64,000 nt of DNA from Silurus meridionalis (lineage: Eukaryota > Chordata > Actinopteri > Siluriformes > Siluridae), in contig NC_060886.1 of the NCBI RefSeq assembly GCF_014805685.1, forward strand, positions 13,228,608 to 13,292,607, in the 5' to 3' direction. Below, one piece after another: positions 28,063-39,195 of the stretch (position 1 is the first letter of the stretch; every line of letters begins with the position of its first letter). The notes under the pieces are model-generated. The model was not told the DNA's origin. It made no database searches and saw nothing but the letters and a program-made list of their open reading frames with translations. A program made the position numbers and the translations under genes.

Positions 28063-30132
28063 CCATCTCAATCTCACCTCCCTCACCTTGTGTCCTAAAC
28101 GTCCTACATGTGCTGTCCCTCTAATAAACTAATTTCTGATCCTGTCCATTGATGTCACTCCCAACGAAAACCTCACAGTAGCTCTGCTACCTTCAGCTCC
28201 ATCTCCTGTCTTTTACTCAATGCCACTGTCTCTAAACCTTACAACATTGCAGGTCTCACCACAGTCCTATAAACTTTCCCTTTCACTCTTGCAGATACTC
28301 TTCTATCACAAATCACTCCTCCCACTCTTCTCCACCCACTTCACCCTGCCTGCACTCTTTTCTTAACTTCTCTAACACACTCTCCATTACTTTGCACTGT
28401 TGACCCCAGGTATCTGAACTCCTCCACCTTTTCCACCTCTTCTCCCTGCATCCGCACCACTCCACTGCCCTCCCTCTCATTCACACACATGTACTTTGTC
28501 TTTCTCCTACTGACTTTCATTCCCCTTCTCTCTAGTGCATACCTCCACCCCTCCAGGCTCTTCTCAACCTGCTCCCTACTCTCACCACAAATCACAATAT
28601 TATCCGCAAACATCATAGTCAATGGAGACTCCTGTCTGACCTCGTCCGTCAACCTGTCCATCAGCACTGCAAACAGGAAAGGGCTCAGAGCCGATCCTTG
28701 ATGCAGTCCAACCTCCACCTTGAACCACTCTGTCGTTCCTACTGCACACTTCACTGCTGTCACACTGTCCTCATACATGTCCTGCACCACCCTTACATAC
28801 TTCTCTGACACACCTGACTTTCTCATACAATACCACAACTCCTCTCTCGGCACCCTGTCGTACGCTTTTTGTAAATCCACAAACAAACAATGCAACTCCT
28901 TCTGACCTTCTCTATACTTCTCCATCAAAATTCTCTAAGCAAATAATGCATCTGTGGTGCTCTTCCTCGGTATGAAACCATACTGCTGCTCACAGATAGT
29001 CACCTGTTCTCTCAGCCTGGCTTTCCCTACTCTTTCCCATAACTTCATGGTGTGACTGATCAACTTTATTCCCCTGTAGTTACTGCAGGTCTGCACATCT
29101 TCCTTATTCTTAAAAACCAGCACACTCCTTTTCTATTCCTTGGGCATCCTCTCACCATCCTGTTAAACAATCTTGTTCAAAACTCCACTGCCATCTTTCC
29201 TAAACATCTCCATGCTTCTACCGGTCCAACTGGTCCAACCGACTTTCCACTCTTCATCCTCCTAATTGCTGCTCTCTCTTTCTCCTTACTAATCCTATCC
29301 ACTTCCTGCTTCACCATCTTCACACCATTCAACCACCATCTCTCTCTCATTTTCCTTGTTCATTAGCTGCTTAAAATACTCCCTCCATCTTCTCAACACA
29401 CTCTCCTCACTAGTCAACACATTTCCATCTCCATCCTTTATTGCTCTAACTTGCAGCACATCCTTCCCAGCTCGGTCCCTCTGCCTGTCCAATCGGTACA
29501 AATCCTTTTCTCCTTCTTTAGTGTCCAACTTCTCAAACAGCTCCTCATATGTCTTTTCCTTGGCTGTCGCCACATCCCTCTTCACCACCACCTAGCCCCT
29601 GTCTGACCTCTTCCCTGAACCTCAAATTTCCTCCTTAAGTTTCCACCATCTTATTCTTCTTTCAGTCCTCACTCTCCTCCTCTTCTTCTTCACCTCCAAA
29701 ATCATCCTACAGACCATCATTCGATGCTGTCCAGCTACACTGTCCCCTGCCAACACCTTACAGTCTCCAATCTCCTTCAATTTGCAGCTCCCTATCAGAA
29801 ACTCTATTCACCTTCACTACACTCACAATCACCCCTACACAATTTCTCTTTCCATCCACACCATGATAGAACAGTTTAAACCCACCTTTAATTTTTCTGG
29901 CCTTACTCCTTTTCCACTTGGTCTCCTGAACACACAACATATCTATCTTTCTCCTCTCCATCATATCAGCTACCTCTCTCCCTTTACTAATCATAGTACC
30001 AACATTTAAAGTACCAACCCGAACCTCCACCCTCCTCCACTTCTTCTTTTCCTGCCGTCTTTGTAGTCGTCTTCCTCCTCTCCTGAACAAATTCATTTTA
30101 AAATCTAGTGAAAGCCTTCCCAGAGGAATCAA
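28062..30132 (-). mobile_element. RTE-like non-LTR retrotransposon, decayed, 3' end missing
   Basis: Successive minus-strand frames follow the order of a LINE polyprotein. An endonuclease start lies at 29758-30132 (VRVGTLNVGTMISKGREVAD, CVQETKWK). Linker pieces lie at 29295-29591 and 28935-29123 (YRGIKLISHTMKLWERV). A reverse transcriptase lies at 28341-28928 (FVDLQKAYDRVPRE, GLHQGSALSPFLFAVLMDR). The catalytic box reads FADNIV, so the second aspartate of FADD is changed, and several frameshifts separate the parts. The endonuclease resembles sequences often annotated in fish as craniofacial development protein 2-like. Clade assignment to RTE is from memory of such motifs. The RNase-proximal tail absent here is present in another copy at 58255. 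Confidence 0.8.
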
Positions 30133-30195
30133 TAATGTGATGTTCGAAACACATATGAGCGTGATGATCAGTTGCCTACATTTGTCCGTATAGTT

Positions 30196-30198
<3 letters not shown>

Positions 30199-30238
<40 letters not shown>
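30199..30238. repeat. (TC)n microsatellite
   Basis: About 20 TC units close to the 5' boundary of the RTE-like LINE. Confidence 0.95.
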
Positions 30239-30240
<2 letters not shown>

Positions 30241-30854
30241 GCATACACTTTTTCTTGAAATACTAGGACACTGTAAGAAAGTAGAAAGGGCTAAAGAAAG
30301 GTCTTTAAGTGTTTTTTACTGCCCCCAGTGGTTAGGAATGTGCAACATAAAAAATGCAGCAAATGCATGGATATAATGGATGCAATAAATTCAAAACACA
30401 TCCCATTAACAGCTTTCAAAGTGGATATGTGATCAATCAGTGTTCGGGGGTAAAATCGATTCAACATCCAATCAATACTAGTCAATCAGATTTATTTAGA
30501 AGGTTGCTTTTTATCAATATTGTCTATCTGTGGTCTTCAGTGGAGGTAAATCTCTTGGCACTGGATACTATAATATTATGTTTTATTTACATTTGACAAG
30601 TAACCCTTTACAGATTTTAAGTATAACTTGTATTGGAGAAAAAAAAGAGTGAGGATCCAAGAACACCTTCACTCTGGCAACATGTTTATTACTAAATAAC
30701 ATTTTATGTAACATCCAAACATTAGAATCAGATTATCAGAATCAGGTTTATTGGCTAAGTGTGTTGACACACAAAAGGAATTTGGTTCCAGCTGTTGGTG
30801 ACTCTCAAAATTACAGATATAAATAACACTATACGTTTAGTTTATAGACAGACT

Positions 30855-31270
30855 ATTCCTGAGATGGAAAGTAATGAAGAACAAATACTTCTTTTTTGTG
30901 TACTAAAGTAGATTTTTCTGGTATCAGTACTTCACTATTTATTTTTCAGACAACTTTTTACTTTCACTTATTACATTTTTACACAAATATCTGTACTACT
31001 TCTTACATTTTCAAAACAGGCTCATTAGTTTAAATCTATTTGGTGCTGCTGATATTTTTGCATTACATTTTCAGCCCATCAACCTGTTTCCTGTCACTGC
31101 GCCGCTTTTTCACTCTACCCCTGGTGAATCATGTCCTGGCTCTCACACACCACAGATGTAGACTAGCTAACAATGAGCAGGCAGAAGGCTACAAGAGGTT
31201 TGGGGGTTACATGGATGAGACAGAGGGAGTCAGTGATGTAAACATGACTGAGAACATTCCTGTTTACCTG

Positions 31271-31305
<35 letters not shown>

Positions 31306-31600
31306 ATTTGCTATGCTTGTGTTCTATATGGTGGCTGTTCAGCCTGAATACATTCATTAGGTAACAACATTTGAAATTATTTTATATTAATGTATTCATA
31401 TAACGTGAGGCCCAGTTACCAGCGGGACACTAAAACAGGTAGTAGTAATGGCTACTTTTTACTTAATTACATGTCAGAGCCCAAACTTCTTTACTTTAAT
31501 TTGAGTAAAAAAGTATAGACACTACTTCAAATTTTACCAGTCTTTTAAAACATTATTATCTGTACTTCTGCTTGAGTGAACTATGTGTGTACTTTAAACT
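30855..31600. repeat. Interspersed repeat with ACTTTTTACTT-type ends, containing an (ATC)n array
   Basis: The words ACAAATACTTCTTTTTT, TTTTCAGACAACTTTTTACT and, at the far side, TTTAATTTGAGTAAAAAAGT are those of a common fish repeat built around ACTTTACTTGAGTA. The unrelated middle includes (ATC)n at 31271-31306. Boundaries and class are uncertain. Confidence 0.35.
31271..31306. repeat. (ATC)n microsatellite
   Basis: Twelve ATC units. They make an artificial run of isoleucines or aspartates in the two strands' open frames. Confidence 0.95.
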
Positions 31601-31759
31601 ATACAGACAATAAGACGCAATACAGATGAAATAAGAACAGAGTAATGTACAGAGTATATAACAGATCAGATCATGTACATAAAGTGTGTGTAGAGTAGTG
31701 CAAATATTCCAATATTGAAACATACAACTATTACATGCGCATGTGTTTATTTATTGATA

Positions 31760-32350
31760 TAAAACCTTCGATCCGGAAAGTTTGTGCTGACGCTGAATAT
31801 TTCCGCTCGGACCGATTACGATGTTACACACTGAAAAAGCGGTCTGACTGGTGTGCTAGCCAGTAAAGGCTCCTGGGTGGAATGGATAAACGTGTGCATT
31901 TGGCACACAAAACACACCATTTTCTTTACTGGTTGAAGATGTACCTTTGAGGAGTGTGACCTATGTAAGTATACGCATCTAACCGTACCGCTTGTCTTTA
32001 ACCGCGTTAGTTTGGTTGATAAATAATGCGCTAACAACAGGTTAGTTGCTAGCTGACGGTTAGCATGACAGCAGCAATCAAGCTTGTCCGAGTGCACCTG
32101 GGGGTAATTACACGCCGTGTATTTGCTGAGTTCGGTGAGCTCTGTTGCTTACCGCATTAATGCGACTGATGAAATAGGGTTCGTTTTCTGTTTTTACTGC
32201 TGTTACTGCCATTAGCCGCAAACGTTAATTACAGTTACCGTGACGCGTCTATTAGAGGTTTGTTGATTAGGTAATGAGGGGAAATAGCAGGGCTTTGACG
32301 AGACATATCAAGTGTTTCCGTCTACACTACCGAGCAATTGTTTTCGCGTC
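31760..32350 (+). promoter_or_regulatory. abhd13: Likely abhd13 promoter and non-coding first exon
   Basis: This stretch is clearly richer in CpG and less AT-rich than its surroundings. It contains ETS-like words (CCGGAAAG near 31773 and TTCCGC near 31801) and no repeats. A consensus splice donor, GTAAGT, stands at 31965-31970 and could join a non-coding exon to the acceptor at 35847-35848 just before the abhd13 ATG. In mammals this position is a shared LIG4/ABHD13 promoter. The exon and transcription start are inferred from composition and splice words only. The intervening intron carries several transposon copies. Confidence 0.45.
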
Positions 32351-32635
32351 TTAGTCTGCAGCTAGCAAACATTATGAGAGAGGTGTAGCCAGGTGTCCAC
32401 TCCTTCCTTTTCAGCCTGCTGTCTTCCCCTCACGTGATTCTTTGAACCCTCTGATCCACTAGACATTAATAAAGTAAGTGGAATGGACTTGCAAATAAAG
32501 ACATGTCACATTTTTTTCTATTTGCACACCTTCATTACCGTCAACTGAACTGTACTCACTGTAAACAGCTGCTACAATGGCTTAGGACTATATTTAGTAT
32601 GGACAGTACAGGGCTGTTCCCAGTTCATTTTTATT

Positions 32636-32905
32636 CTGTCAAGTTTATTTCTATAGCGCTTTTCACAACAGACATTGTCTCAAAGCATCTTTACATAATT
32701 TTAAGAGTTAAGGTGAATAATGTGCATTAATTCCTGATGAGCAGCCATGGTGACTGGCAAGGAAAAACTGGTATGAGGAAAAAATGAGAGGAACCAGACT
32801 CAAAAGGGGAACCCATCCTCATTTGGTTGATATCAAGAGTGTGATTATAGTCTTTAAACAATACAGAACACTGGAGAGTGAGAACTAACATGAGCACTGG
32901 AATGT
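32636..32905 (-). repeat. 3' end of an L2-like LINE (5'-truncated copy)
   Basis: The plus-strand words TTCTATAGCGCTTTTCACAA, CCTGATGAGCAGCCATGG and GAGGAACCAGACTCAAAAGG appear in the same order as in the copies at 3360 and 47930. It lies in the presumed first intron of abhd13. Confidence 0.65.
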
Positions 32906-33831
32906 AAGATTATGATTTATGTTCTTTCTCCAGTCTTTTACAGTAATTTGTGGTTATAAAACTAGGAGCTACTGAGCAACTTGTAAAATAGCTTAACATT
33001 TGCGATCATCACAGATCCAACACCAGCTTCTCCATGCCAGAGCCTTTAAACACTTAGAGTTCCAGTGTAGTGGGATCGAATTGGCACTGGTACGTCTCTA
33101 GATGGTTCAGGATGTTTGCGGGGTCGGCATCTACTTCTTTAAAGGTCCACAATCTTCATTAGGTGGGACGTGACTGGGGCTGGAGCAACCTCAGGATGCC
33201 TCGGGATGGGGAGAGAAAGAATCAACTTATTTGTTAAATAAAATAAAAAAACTACTAATTTTATTTAACACTCAAACGTTAAACATTAAAAAAAATTATT
33301 TAATGCATTTTCCATTGCTTCATTACATCTACTGATCTGTAATTACTCTGAACTGGCTGCTGCATTGCACTACATTTGGTATGAAAAGTTCTGCATTTAG
33401 ATTTCAAGATTCACAAAGCTAGATATATACAGATACAGCTTGTGGTGAAATGTTAATAACATTTTAATAAGTGCCCATCAGCGAACAGTTTCCTGAGCAA
33501 CACACCTCACAATGACCAAACTATAAGAAATGGACAATGTCACATTGTTCCATTTATTTTTCATAAATACAGTGTTTTGGAACAGAATGGTCCCAGTATA
33601 TCTTTACTTCATTAAAAGAGCCACTAACATTCCATGTAACATCCAAACTTTAAACATGGAGATAATTCATGCAATTTCCTATTTTCCTAATTCCTCTATT
33701 GAATATAATTGTAATTACTATAAACAGGCTGCTACAGTGGCTTAGGTCTACACTTCTGCATTTTAGTTCTGCCCATCAGGGAACAGTTTACTGAACAGCA
33801 CACCTTAATAATGATAAAACTATTCTGAATG

Positions 33832-34038
33832 GACAATCAGTGCCACCCAGATGAGGATGGGTTTACTGCCTCTTAAGGTTTCTTCCTCATACAATTTTGG
33901 GGAGTTTTTCTTGCCACTGGCACCCTCATTAGAAATGAACTTATAGGGATTATATTTAAAATGTATATTTCTTACCTAGTTATCTATGTAAAGCTGCTTT
34001 ATGACAGTGTTAATTGTTACAAATAAAATTGAATTGAA
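33832..34038 (+). repeat. 3' end of an L2-like LINE, opposite orientation
   Basis: This copy runs on the plus strand: CCCAGATGAGGATGGGTTTA, then GGAGTTTTTCTTGCCACTGG, then the terminal AAATAAAATTGAATTGAA. It is the reverse complement of the copies at 3360 and 32636, so two inverted copies of the same LINE tail flank about 0.9 kb inside the abhd13 intron. Confidence 0.65.
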
Positions 34039-34085
34039 TCCTGAAATCTCAGTGGAAAGCCGTGATGAGGTTTGCGAAAAACAAA

Positions 34086-34525
34086 TAGGGTGCAACGGAT
34101 TGCAGTTGATCCGTACGGATCACGACTCACGGTTCGGTACACGTGAACCACGGATTAATTGCTGAATTAAAAAATAATTTTTACTTGCGGAATAAACATG
34201 TTTTTTAACGATCACAGAATGAAAGGCGTTTATTTTTGATACTGCTTTTTTCTTTTTTTTTTTTTTTTAAGTCGTTTTGTAACTACACAGAACAGTCTTG
34301 TGTACACGTAAACTGGACATGTTGATCAGTCAACAACAGCAGCTAGAGGAGGACCAGAAGTTGTTGAAAAGCCTCCCGCATCATTCAAACCACATAATGG
34401 GAGCATTTTCCTGCTGTAACTTTTTTTGTAATAAATGGAAATCAAATGTCTCTTCCACTTTTTTTGCTGATCTGTAAAATTAACGGATGATGTTGTGAAT
34501 AGTGGTGAAATGTTGCACCACTATT
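34086..34525. repeat. Possible hAT-like element with GGTGCAAC ends
   Basis: AGGGTGCAACGGATTGCAGT stands at the left and TGTTGCACCACTATT at the right, giving short inverted ends. The left part is rich in CGGT/ACCG words (CGGTTCGGTACACG), typical of a fish hAT family. A T-run of 14 lies inside. No coding frame. Confidence 0.35.
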
Positions 34526-34608
34526 AACAAATGTTATGTAAAGTATATATTAACAAATATTTAAGTGAATTATTCATGGCTCTGAACAGCAGCACCAACA
34601 GTCTTAAC

Positions 34609-35529
34609 TAGAGGTCGAGCGGTAAATGTTTTTCCTCTGGCTGATGCAGATATTTAGAAATCAGGACAGCCAACTTATGATGCAGATTGTATTTAATTTT
34701 TTTCCTCTTTCATCTTATAAAATCAAATGGTTTATAAACAACAAATGTACAGGAAATTGCTTAAAATAAGCATTTATTAAACAACACACACCTCTCCAAT
34801 TAGTGCACTTGTTACCAGGTTTTGGTCAAAGTGCTGATCTGTAGCCAAAACTACAGCAGGTTAAAGGCTCTCTAACAATACAGTTCCAAAAGGTTACTCG
34901 TTCTCTCCCCAAATGTTTTTCCCTTTCTCTCTTCAAAAATAGCATCATATTTAAGCAAAGAAATATATAAGGCTAGATTGAAACTGAAGTACTTAAAAAC
35001 CCAGAACACACCAAGATGACGTTTGGCCTTAAGGGAATGTGGGTTAGCTTTAGCTTTTTATTTTTCACACAGTTTGCTTTAGACAGATGGCGTCAGCTGT
35101 TTTTTTTAGCTGATTCTACATGTCGAATCGGAGGTGGGGCTCGTCTGCGGGGAAGAGAACTCCGGTTTGCTGTTTATCTTACACAAGAATAAAGGCACAC
35201 GCTTGTCATTCTTGCACTTGTCTTTGAAACTTAACAGACATGATTGCAAAAAGCTACAGGAATCCATAAGTAATGATTGTGGCAGGTGTAAACGCTGCTT
35301 GCTTTATATACTCACAGTTCTAGATTTTCTAGTTTCCCTGTTTGGATGCGGAATACAGACTTCTGCCACCTGCTGGTATGGGAAAGTTATGTGTCTCACG
35401 CAAGCACAGGAACATGCGTGTGTGGTTTGGTGTATCCGATGCACCTGCCTAACAATCGGCCTAATTTGCAGCACAATCGGCAGATGCCGTTTCATTAAAA
35501 AATGGCAAATATCAATCGATTGACCTCAA
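34609..35529. mobile_element. Terminal-inverted-repeat element with AGAGGTCGA ends
   Basis: The left end CTAGAGGTCGAGCGGTAAAT is mirrored by the right end (ATATCAATCGATTGACCTCA). Subterminal words rich in ATCGGC near 35450 and TCTGGCTGATGC near 34637 also mirror each other, as in a widespread fish DNA element. The element is about 0.9 kb. An open frame of 129 codons at 35134-35523 is inside but resembles no known protein. Confidence 0.5.
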
Positions 35530-35678
35530 GTCATGGGTGTAATGAATGTAAATGAATTATTTGCTCTGCTTGTTTTTCACAAATGGCATAAAAGGACATT
35601 ACAGTAAGATAAGTGTTTTTGGGGTTGAACTACTGGGTTTACATTGACCCAGCAGGGCATTACAACATATTATAAAAT

Positions 35679-35681
<3 letters not shown>

Positions 35682-35752
<71 letters not shown>
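35682..35752. repeat. (TG)n microsatellite in the abhd13 intron
   Basis: About 35 TG units, about 95 bases before the acceptor of the abhd13 coding exon. Confidence 0.95.
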
Positions 35753-35754
<2 letters not shown>

Positions 35755-35848
35755 CGAGCAGTCATTATCATGAGGCATCGTAATAATACGTTTCTCAACT
35801 TGAATACTTTCTAATTTTTTATCCTTTGCCCTTCTGGTTTGTCCCTAG

Positions 35849-35895
35849 ATTACCTGTAGAGTGATATCAGAACATCTCCTATTGGACGTCTTGTC
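35849..35895 (+). other. abhd13: abhd13 5' UTR portion in the coding exon
   Basis: The region just upstream reads as a pyrimidine-rich run ending in CCCTAG at 35843-35848, a good acceptor. The 47 bases from here to the ATG contain no upstream ATG. This supports the chosen start and places the preceding (TG)n array (35682-35752) inside the intron, about 95 bases from the splice site. Confidence 0.6.
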
Positions 35896-36909
35896 ATGGA
35901 GAAGTCATGGAGGTTTTGGGGGATGCTGGAGCGATGCCTGCTAACTGCTGGCTCCTGGACTTGGGGAGTTTGTCGCATTTCATTGCTGGCTCTTATCCTT
36001 ACCTTCCACCTATATGGAGGCATTTTGTTGCTGGGTCTCATCCTGGCCTCTGTGGCTGGGATCCTGTATAAGTTCCAGGATGTGCTCCTGTACTTTCCTG
36101 ACCAGCCTTCCTCCTCACGCCTTTATGTTCCAATGCCTACTGGAATTCCAAATGAGAATGTGTATATACGCACTAAAGATGGTGTCCGGCTTAACCTGAT
36201 TTTGCTGCGCTACACGGGTGAAAATCCTGCTCTAGTCCCCACCATCTTGTATTTTCACGGCAATGCAGGGAACATCGGACACCGGGTGCCCAACGCGCTC
36301 CTCATGCTTGTTAACCTAAAAGCTAACGTGGTTCTGGTAGACTACAGAGGTTACGGAAAAAGCGATGGCGAGCCAAGTGAAGATGGCCTCTACCAGGATG
36401 CTGAGGCCACACTGGACTATGTCATGTCAAGACCTGACATTGACAAGACTAAAATCATATTGTTCGGTCGCTCTCTGGGAGGTGCAGTGGCCATCAGGTT
36501 GGCCTCAGTCAACCCACATCGTGTGGCAGCTATAATGGTGGAAAACACATTCTTGAGCATCCCACACATGGCAACCACGCTCTTCTCCTTCTTTCCCATG
36601 CGTTACCTGCCACTCTGGTGCTATAAGAACAAATTTCTTTCCTACAGGTACGTGGCATTGTGTCGCATGCCCTCGCTTTTCATTTCGGGCCTGTCGGACC
36701 AGCTTATCCCGCCTGTAATGATGAAGCAGCTCTACGAGCTGTCGCCTGCGCGGACTAAGCGCCTCGGCATCTTCCCCGAGGGAACGCACAACGATACCTG
36801 GCAGTGCCAGGGTTACTTCGCTGCTCTTGAGCAGTTTATGAAAGAGCTGCACAAGGGCCACGCGCAAGAGGAAGCATCCCAGGGCTCGACAAGTGTCACC
36901 ATCATCTAG
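35896..36909 (+). CDS. abhd13: Alpha/beta-hydrolase domain-containing protein 13, complete single-exon reading frame
   Basis: The 337-residue product has the length I know for vertebrate ABHD13. It is a single-pass membrane serine hydrolase predicted to face the lumen or outside; its natural substrate is not firmly known. A hydrophobic anchor lies at about residues 28-58. The hydrolase fold follows, with the oxyanion segment [11 protein letters not shown] (119-129), the nucleophile elbow GRSLGG with Ser193, the acid in [10 protein letters not shown] at Asp268 and the base in EGTHNDTW at His298. All three catalytic residues are present. The ATG at 35896 follows an acceptor (AG at 35847-35848), so the frame lies in a downstream exon after a non-coding first exon, and no in-frame ATG lies between acceptor and start. 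In human, ABHD13 sits between LIG4 and TNFSF13B; here tnfsf13b follows by about 5 kb but LIG4 is not seen upstream. Confidence 0.97.
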   Translation: MEKSWRFWGMLERCLLTAGSWTWGVCRISLLALILTFHLYGGILLLGLILASVAGILYKFQDVLLYFPDQPSSSRLYVPMPTGIPNENVYIRTKDGVRLNLILLRYTGENPALVPTILYFHGNAGNIGHRVPNALLMLVNLKANVVLVDYRGYGKSDGEPSEDGLYQDAEATLDYVMSRPDIDKTKIILFGRSLGGAVAIRLASVNPHRVAAIMVENTFLSIPHMATTLFSFFPMRYLPLWCYKNKFLSYRYVALCRMPSLFISGLSDQLIPPVMMKQLYELSPARTKRLGIFPEGTHNDTWQCQGYFAALEQFMKELHKGHAQEEASQGSTSVTII

Positions 36910-37280
36910 AAACTGCATCCACTCTGACTAATGTGGATCTGCTGTACTCGAATGTTCATTTTTATGCTCTTTAGCCCATTTTTCCCCCATTTCCTCAACT
37001 CCATTTCTAGCACTTAATTTTCAGTGATTATTATATTGAGGTTGTGTGTGGATTATGAGGAGGATGCATTTTTAAATATCTTCAAAGCTTTCGGTTCAAA
37101 TATGAATGCATGAATGATCTTCTATATTGTAATGTCTTCTTAGTCTCATTTTCACACACTCATTTGTACTGATTGTACAGGCCTTTTTATACAGAGACTT
37201 TACCATCCATGGTATACCAAATGATCATTCACGGGCACGTCCTACTGTAAAATAAAGATGCCTTATAATGTCAGGCAAAG
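36910..37280 (+). other. abhd13: abhd13 3' UTR with a poly(A) signal
   Basis: A canonical AATAAA stands at 37251-37256, about 340 bases after the abhd13 stop, and is followed by a T- and GT-containing stretch that could serve as the downstream element. A second AATAAA at 37809-37814 could define a longer form. The sequence from there to about 38055 has no further feature I can support. Confidence 0.5.
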
Positions 37281-38056
37281 TGTTAAGTATTTTTGTCCCT
37301 GTTTTGATGCCGTGTGACTTGAATGTTTGAAACCAATCTTAAGAGCTAATACTTAAAAATCATACACTAGGCAATGGCAGAAAATGTCAGTGCTTATAGC
37401 TGGAACCAGTGTTGTGTTTTTTATTTTTTTTTTCCATTTTCATTATTTTTTTTTTTAAAGGCAAATCTGGAAACCTGTAACTTCAAAATCCTTCATTCTG
37501 TTGTGTTTTTAAAAGCCACAATTTTGCTCACTCATGGTTTTAGTGATTGAAGCCGAAAACGGACTCAGGAATTGCTGATATCCGCAAGAATCATTTCGGT
37601 TCCTGAGCTGCAGATGCACCGAGCGTAGTGCATACTCACTTCATCCAAAGGTGACTGTGAATTATTGTGTCTGATTGGAGGCTTTAAACAGTGTACGCTT
37701 GTTTAAGTATGTAGGAGTATGACAGTGTTGCGAGTACACCCCTTTAGTAAAATTGTAAATAAGATTGTTTAAGAGCACAGGTCTGTATGTGCTGCTGTAC
37801 ATGGTTTTAATAAATGCCTATACTCTGGTGATGTTGCAGAAATTCTTCCAGTTGTCCCACAAAGAAAATTGCTGTACTGCTCTACAAAGTCTTTGCCCTC
37901 CATGGGCCTGGAAAAATAAATGCATTAAGTAGCCTACTAGGCAAGCAAAAGCTCAAGTGTGCTGCTTAGATGTGTGTTTTGTTGCCGAGAAACTAGGATA
38001 CAAAGTGGTAACATCATGTATTAATGATTGGTATAGTGATAACTCTTAAACCTACA

Positions 38057-38869
38057 GGGCATCCAGGAAAGTATTCATAGCGCTTCACATTTTTCATAAA
38101 TGTATTATTTTCCTCTAAATTCTACAAACAATACCCCATAATGACAATGTGAAAGAAGTGTGTTTGAAAAAGAATCACAAGTACATATGTACATAAATAT
38201 TCACAGCCTTTGGCACCAATTACAGCCTCAAGTCTTTTTGAGTATGATGCTACAAGCTTGGTACACCTATTTTTGGGCAGTTTCTCCTATTCTTCTTTGC
38301 AGAACCTCTCAAGCTCCATCAGCTTGGATGGGGAGTGGCGGTGCACAGCCATTTTCAGATCTCTTCAGAGATTTTAAATCGGGTTCAAGCCTTTCAAGGT
38401 CATTCAAAGTTTAACTGTACCCACTACATCTTGGCTGTGTGCATTAGTCATTGTTCTGTTGGAAGATGAACTGTTGCCCCAGTCTGAGGTCCAGAGTTCC
38501 TGGAGCAGATTTTCATCTTTCCCTTAAACCTAAATAGTCTCCCAAATCCTGCTGCTGAAAAACAATCCTACAGCATGACACTGCCACCACCATGCTTCAC
38601 TGTAGGGATGGTATTGGCCAGGTCATGAGCGGTGCCTGGTTTCCTCCAGGTGCAACGCTTGACATTCAGGCCAGAGTTAAATTTTTTTTCTCATGGTCTG
38701 AGAGTCCTTCAGGTTTTTTGGCCCTTTTTGCAAACTTCTTTCATGTTTTAATTACGAGGCATTGCTTGTAGAATTTTGAGGAAAATGAATTTAATATATT
38801 GTGATGAGGCTGTAACATAAAATGTGGAAAAAGTGAAGCGCTGTGAATACTTTCTGGATGCACTATATT
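38057..38869 (-). mobile_element. Tc1-like element, internally deleted
   Basis: Inverted ends: AGGGCATCCAGGAAAGTATT with CATAGCGCTTCAC on the left, and AAGCGCTGTGAATACTTTCT with GGATGCACTAT on the right. Total size is about 0.8 kb, half that of a full Tc1. The interior reads on the minus strand as transposase remnants, for example the stretch around 38560-38640 equivalent to the region before the second catalytic Asp. No continuous frame survives. It lies between abhd13 and tnfsf13b. Confidence 0.7.
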
Positions 38870-39195
38870 AGTCAAGAGAGAAGTGCCCAAATATAATGAT
38901 TATCCTCTTCTAACATGGTTACATGACTCCCTTTAAAGTCAACAAAAACCCCAATGATTTGGCTGGAAGATTTTGTGTTCTGGTCTCAGGCTGAACATAA
39001 AAGATCTTTTCAATACGAATATCAGAAGAATGTATGTGGTCTTTCATGTGCACAGCTCAACATTAAGATCTGTCATAATTATTATAAATGTTAGATTATT
39101 TGATTTATAGTTGATTATAGTTTATTAGCTGTACCAAGATGCTTCTCATGCTGTTTGCTGTAATGTTTTAATACTGTGCATTCAAAGGAAGAATA

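Noticed and set aside
31040..31360. Frame encoding a poly-isoleucine membrane-like segment
   Set aside because: The isoleucines come from an (ATC)n microsatellite; the opposite strand gives poly-aspartate. It lies inside a repeat.
36417..36918. Minus-strand frames of 60 and 137 codons
   Set aside because: They lie wholly opposite the abhd13 coding exon, whose plus-strand product has all catalytic residues; the antisense products match nothing known.
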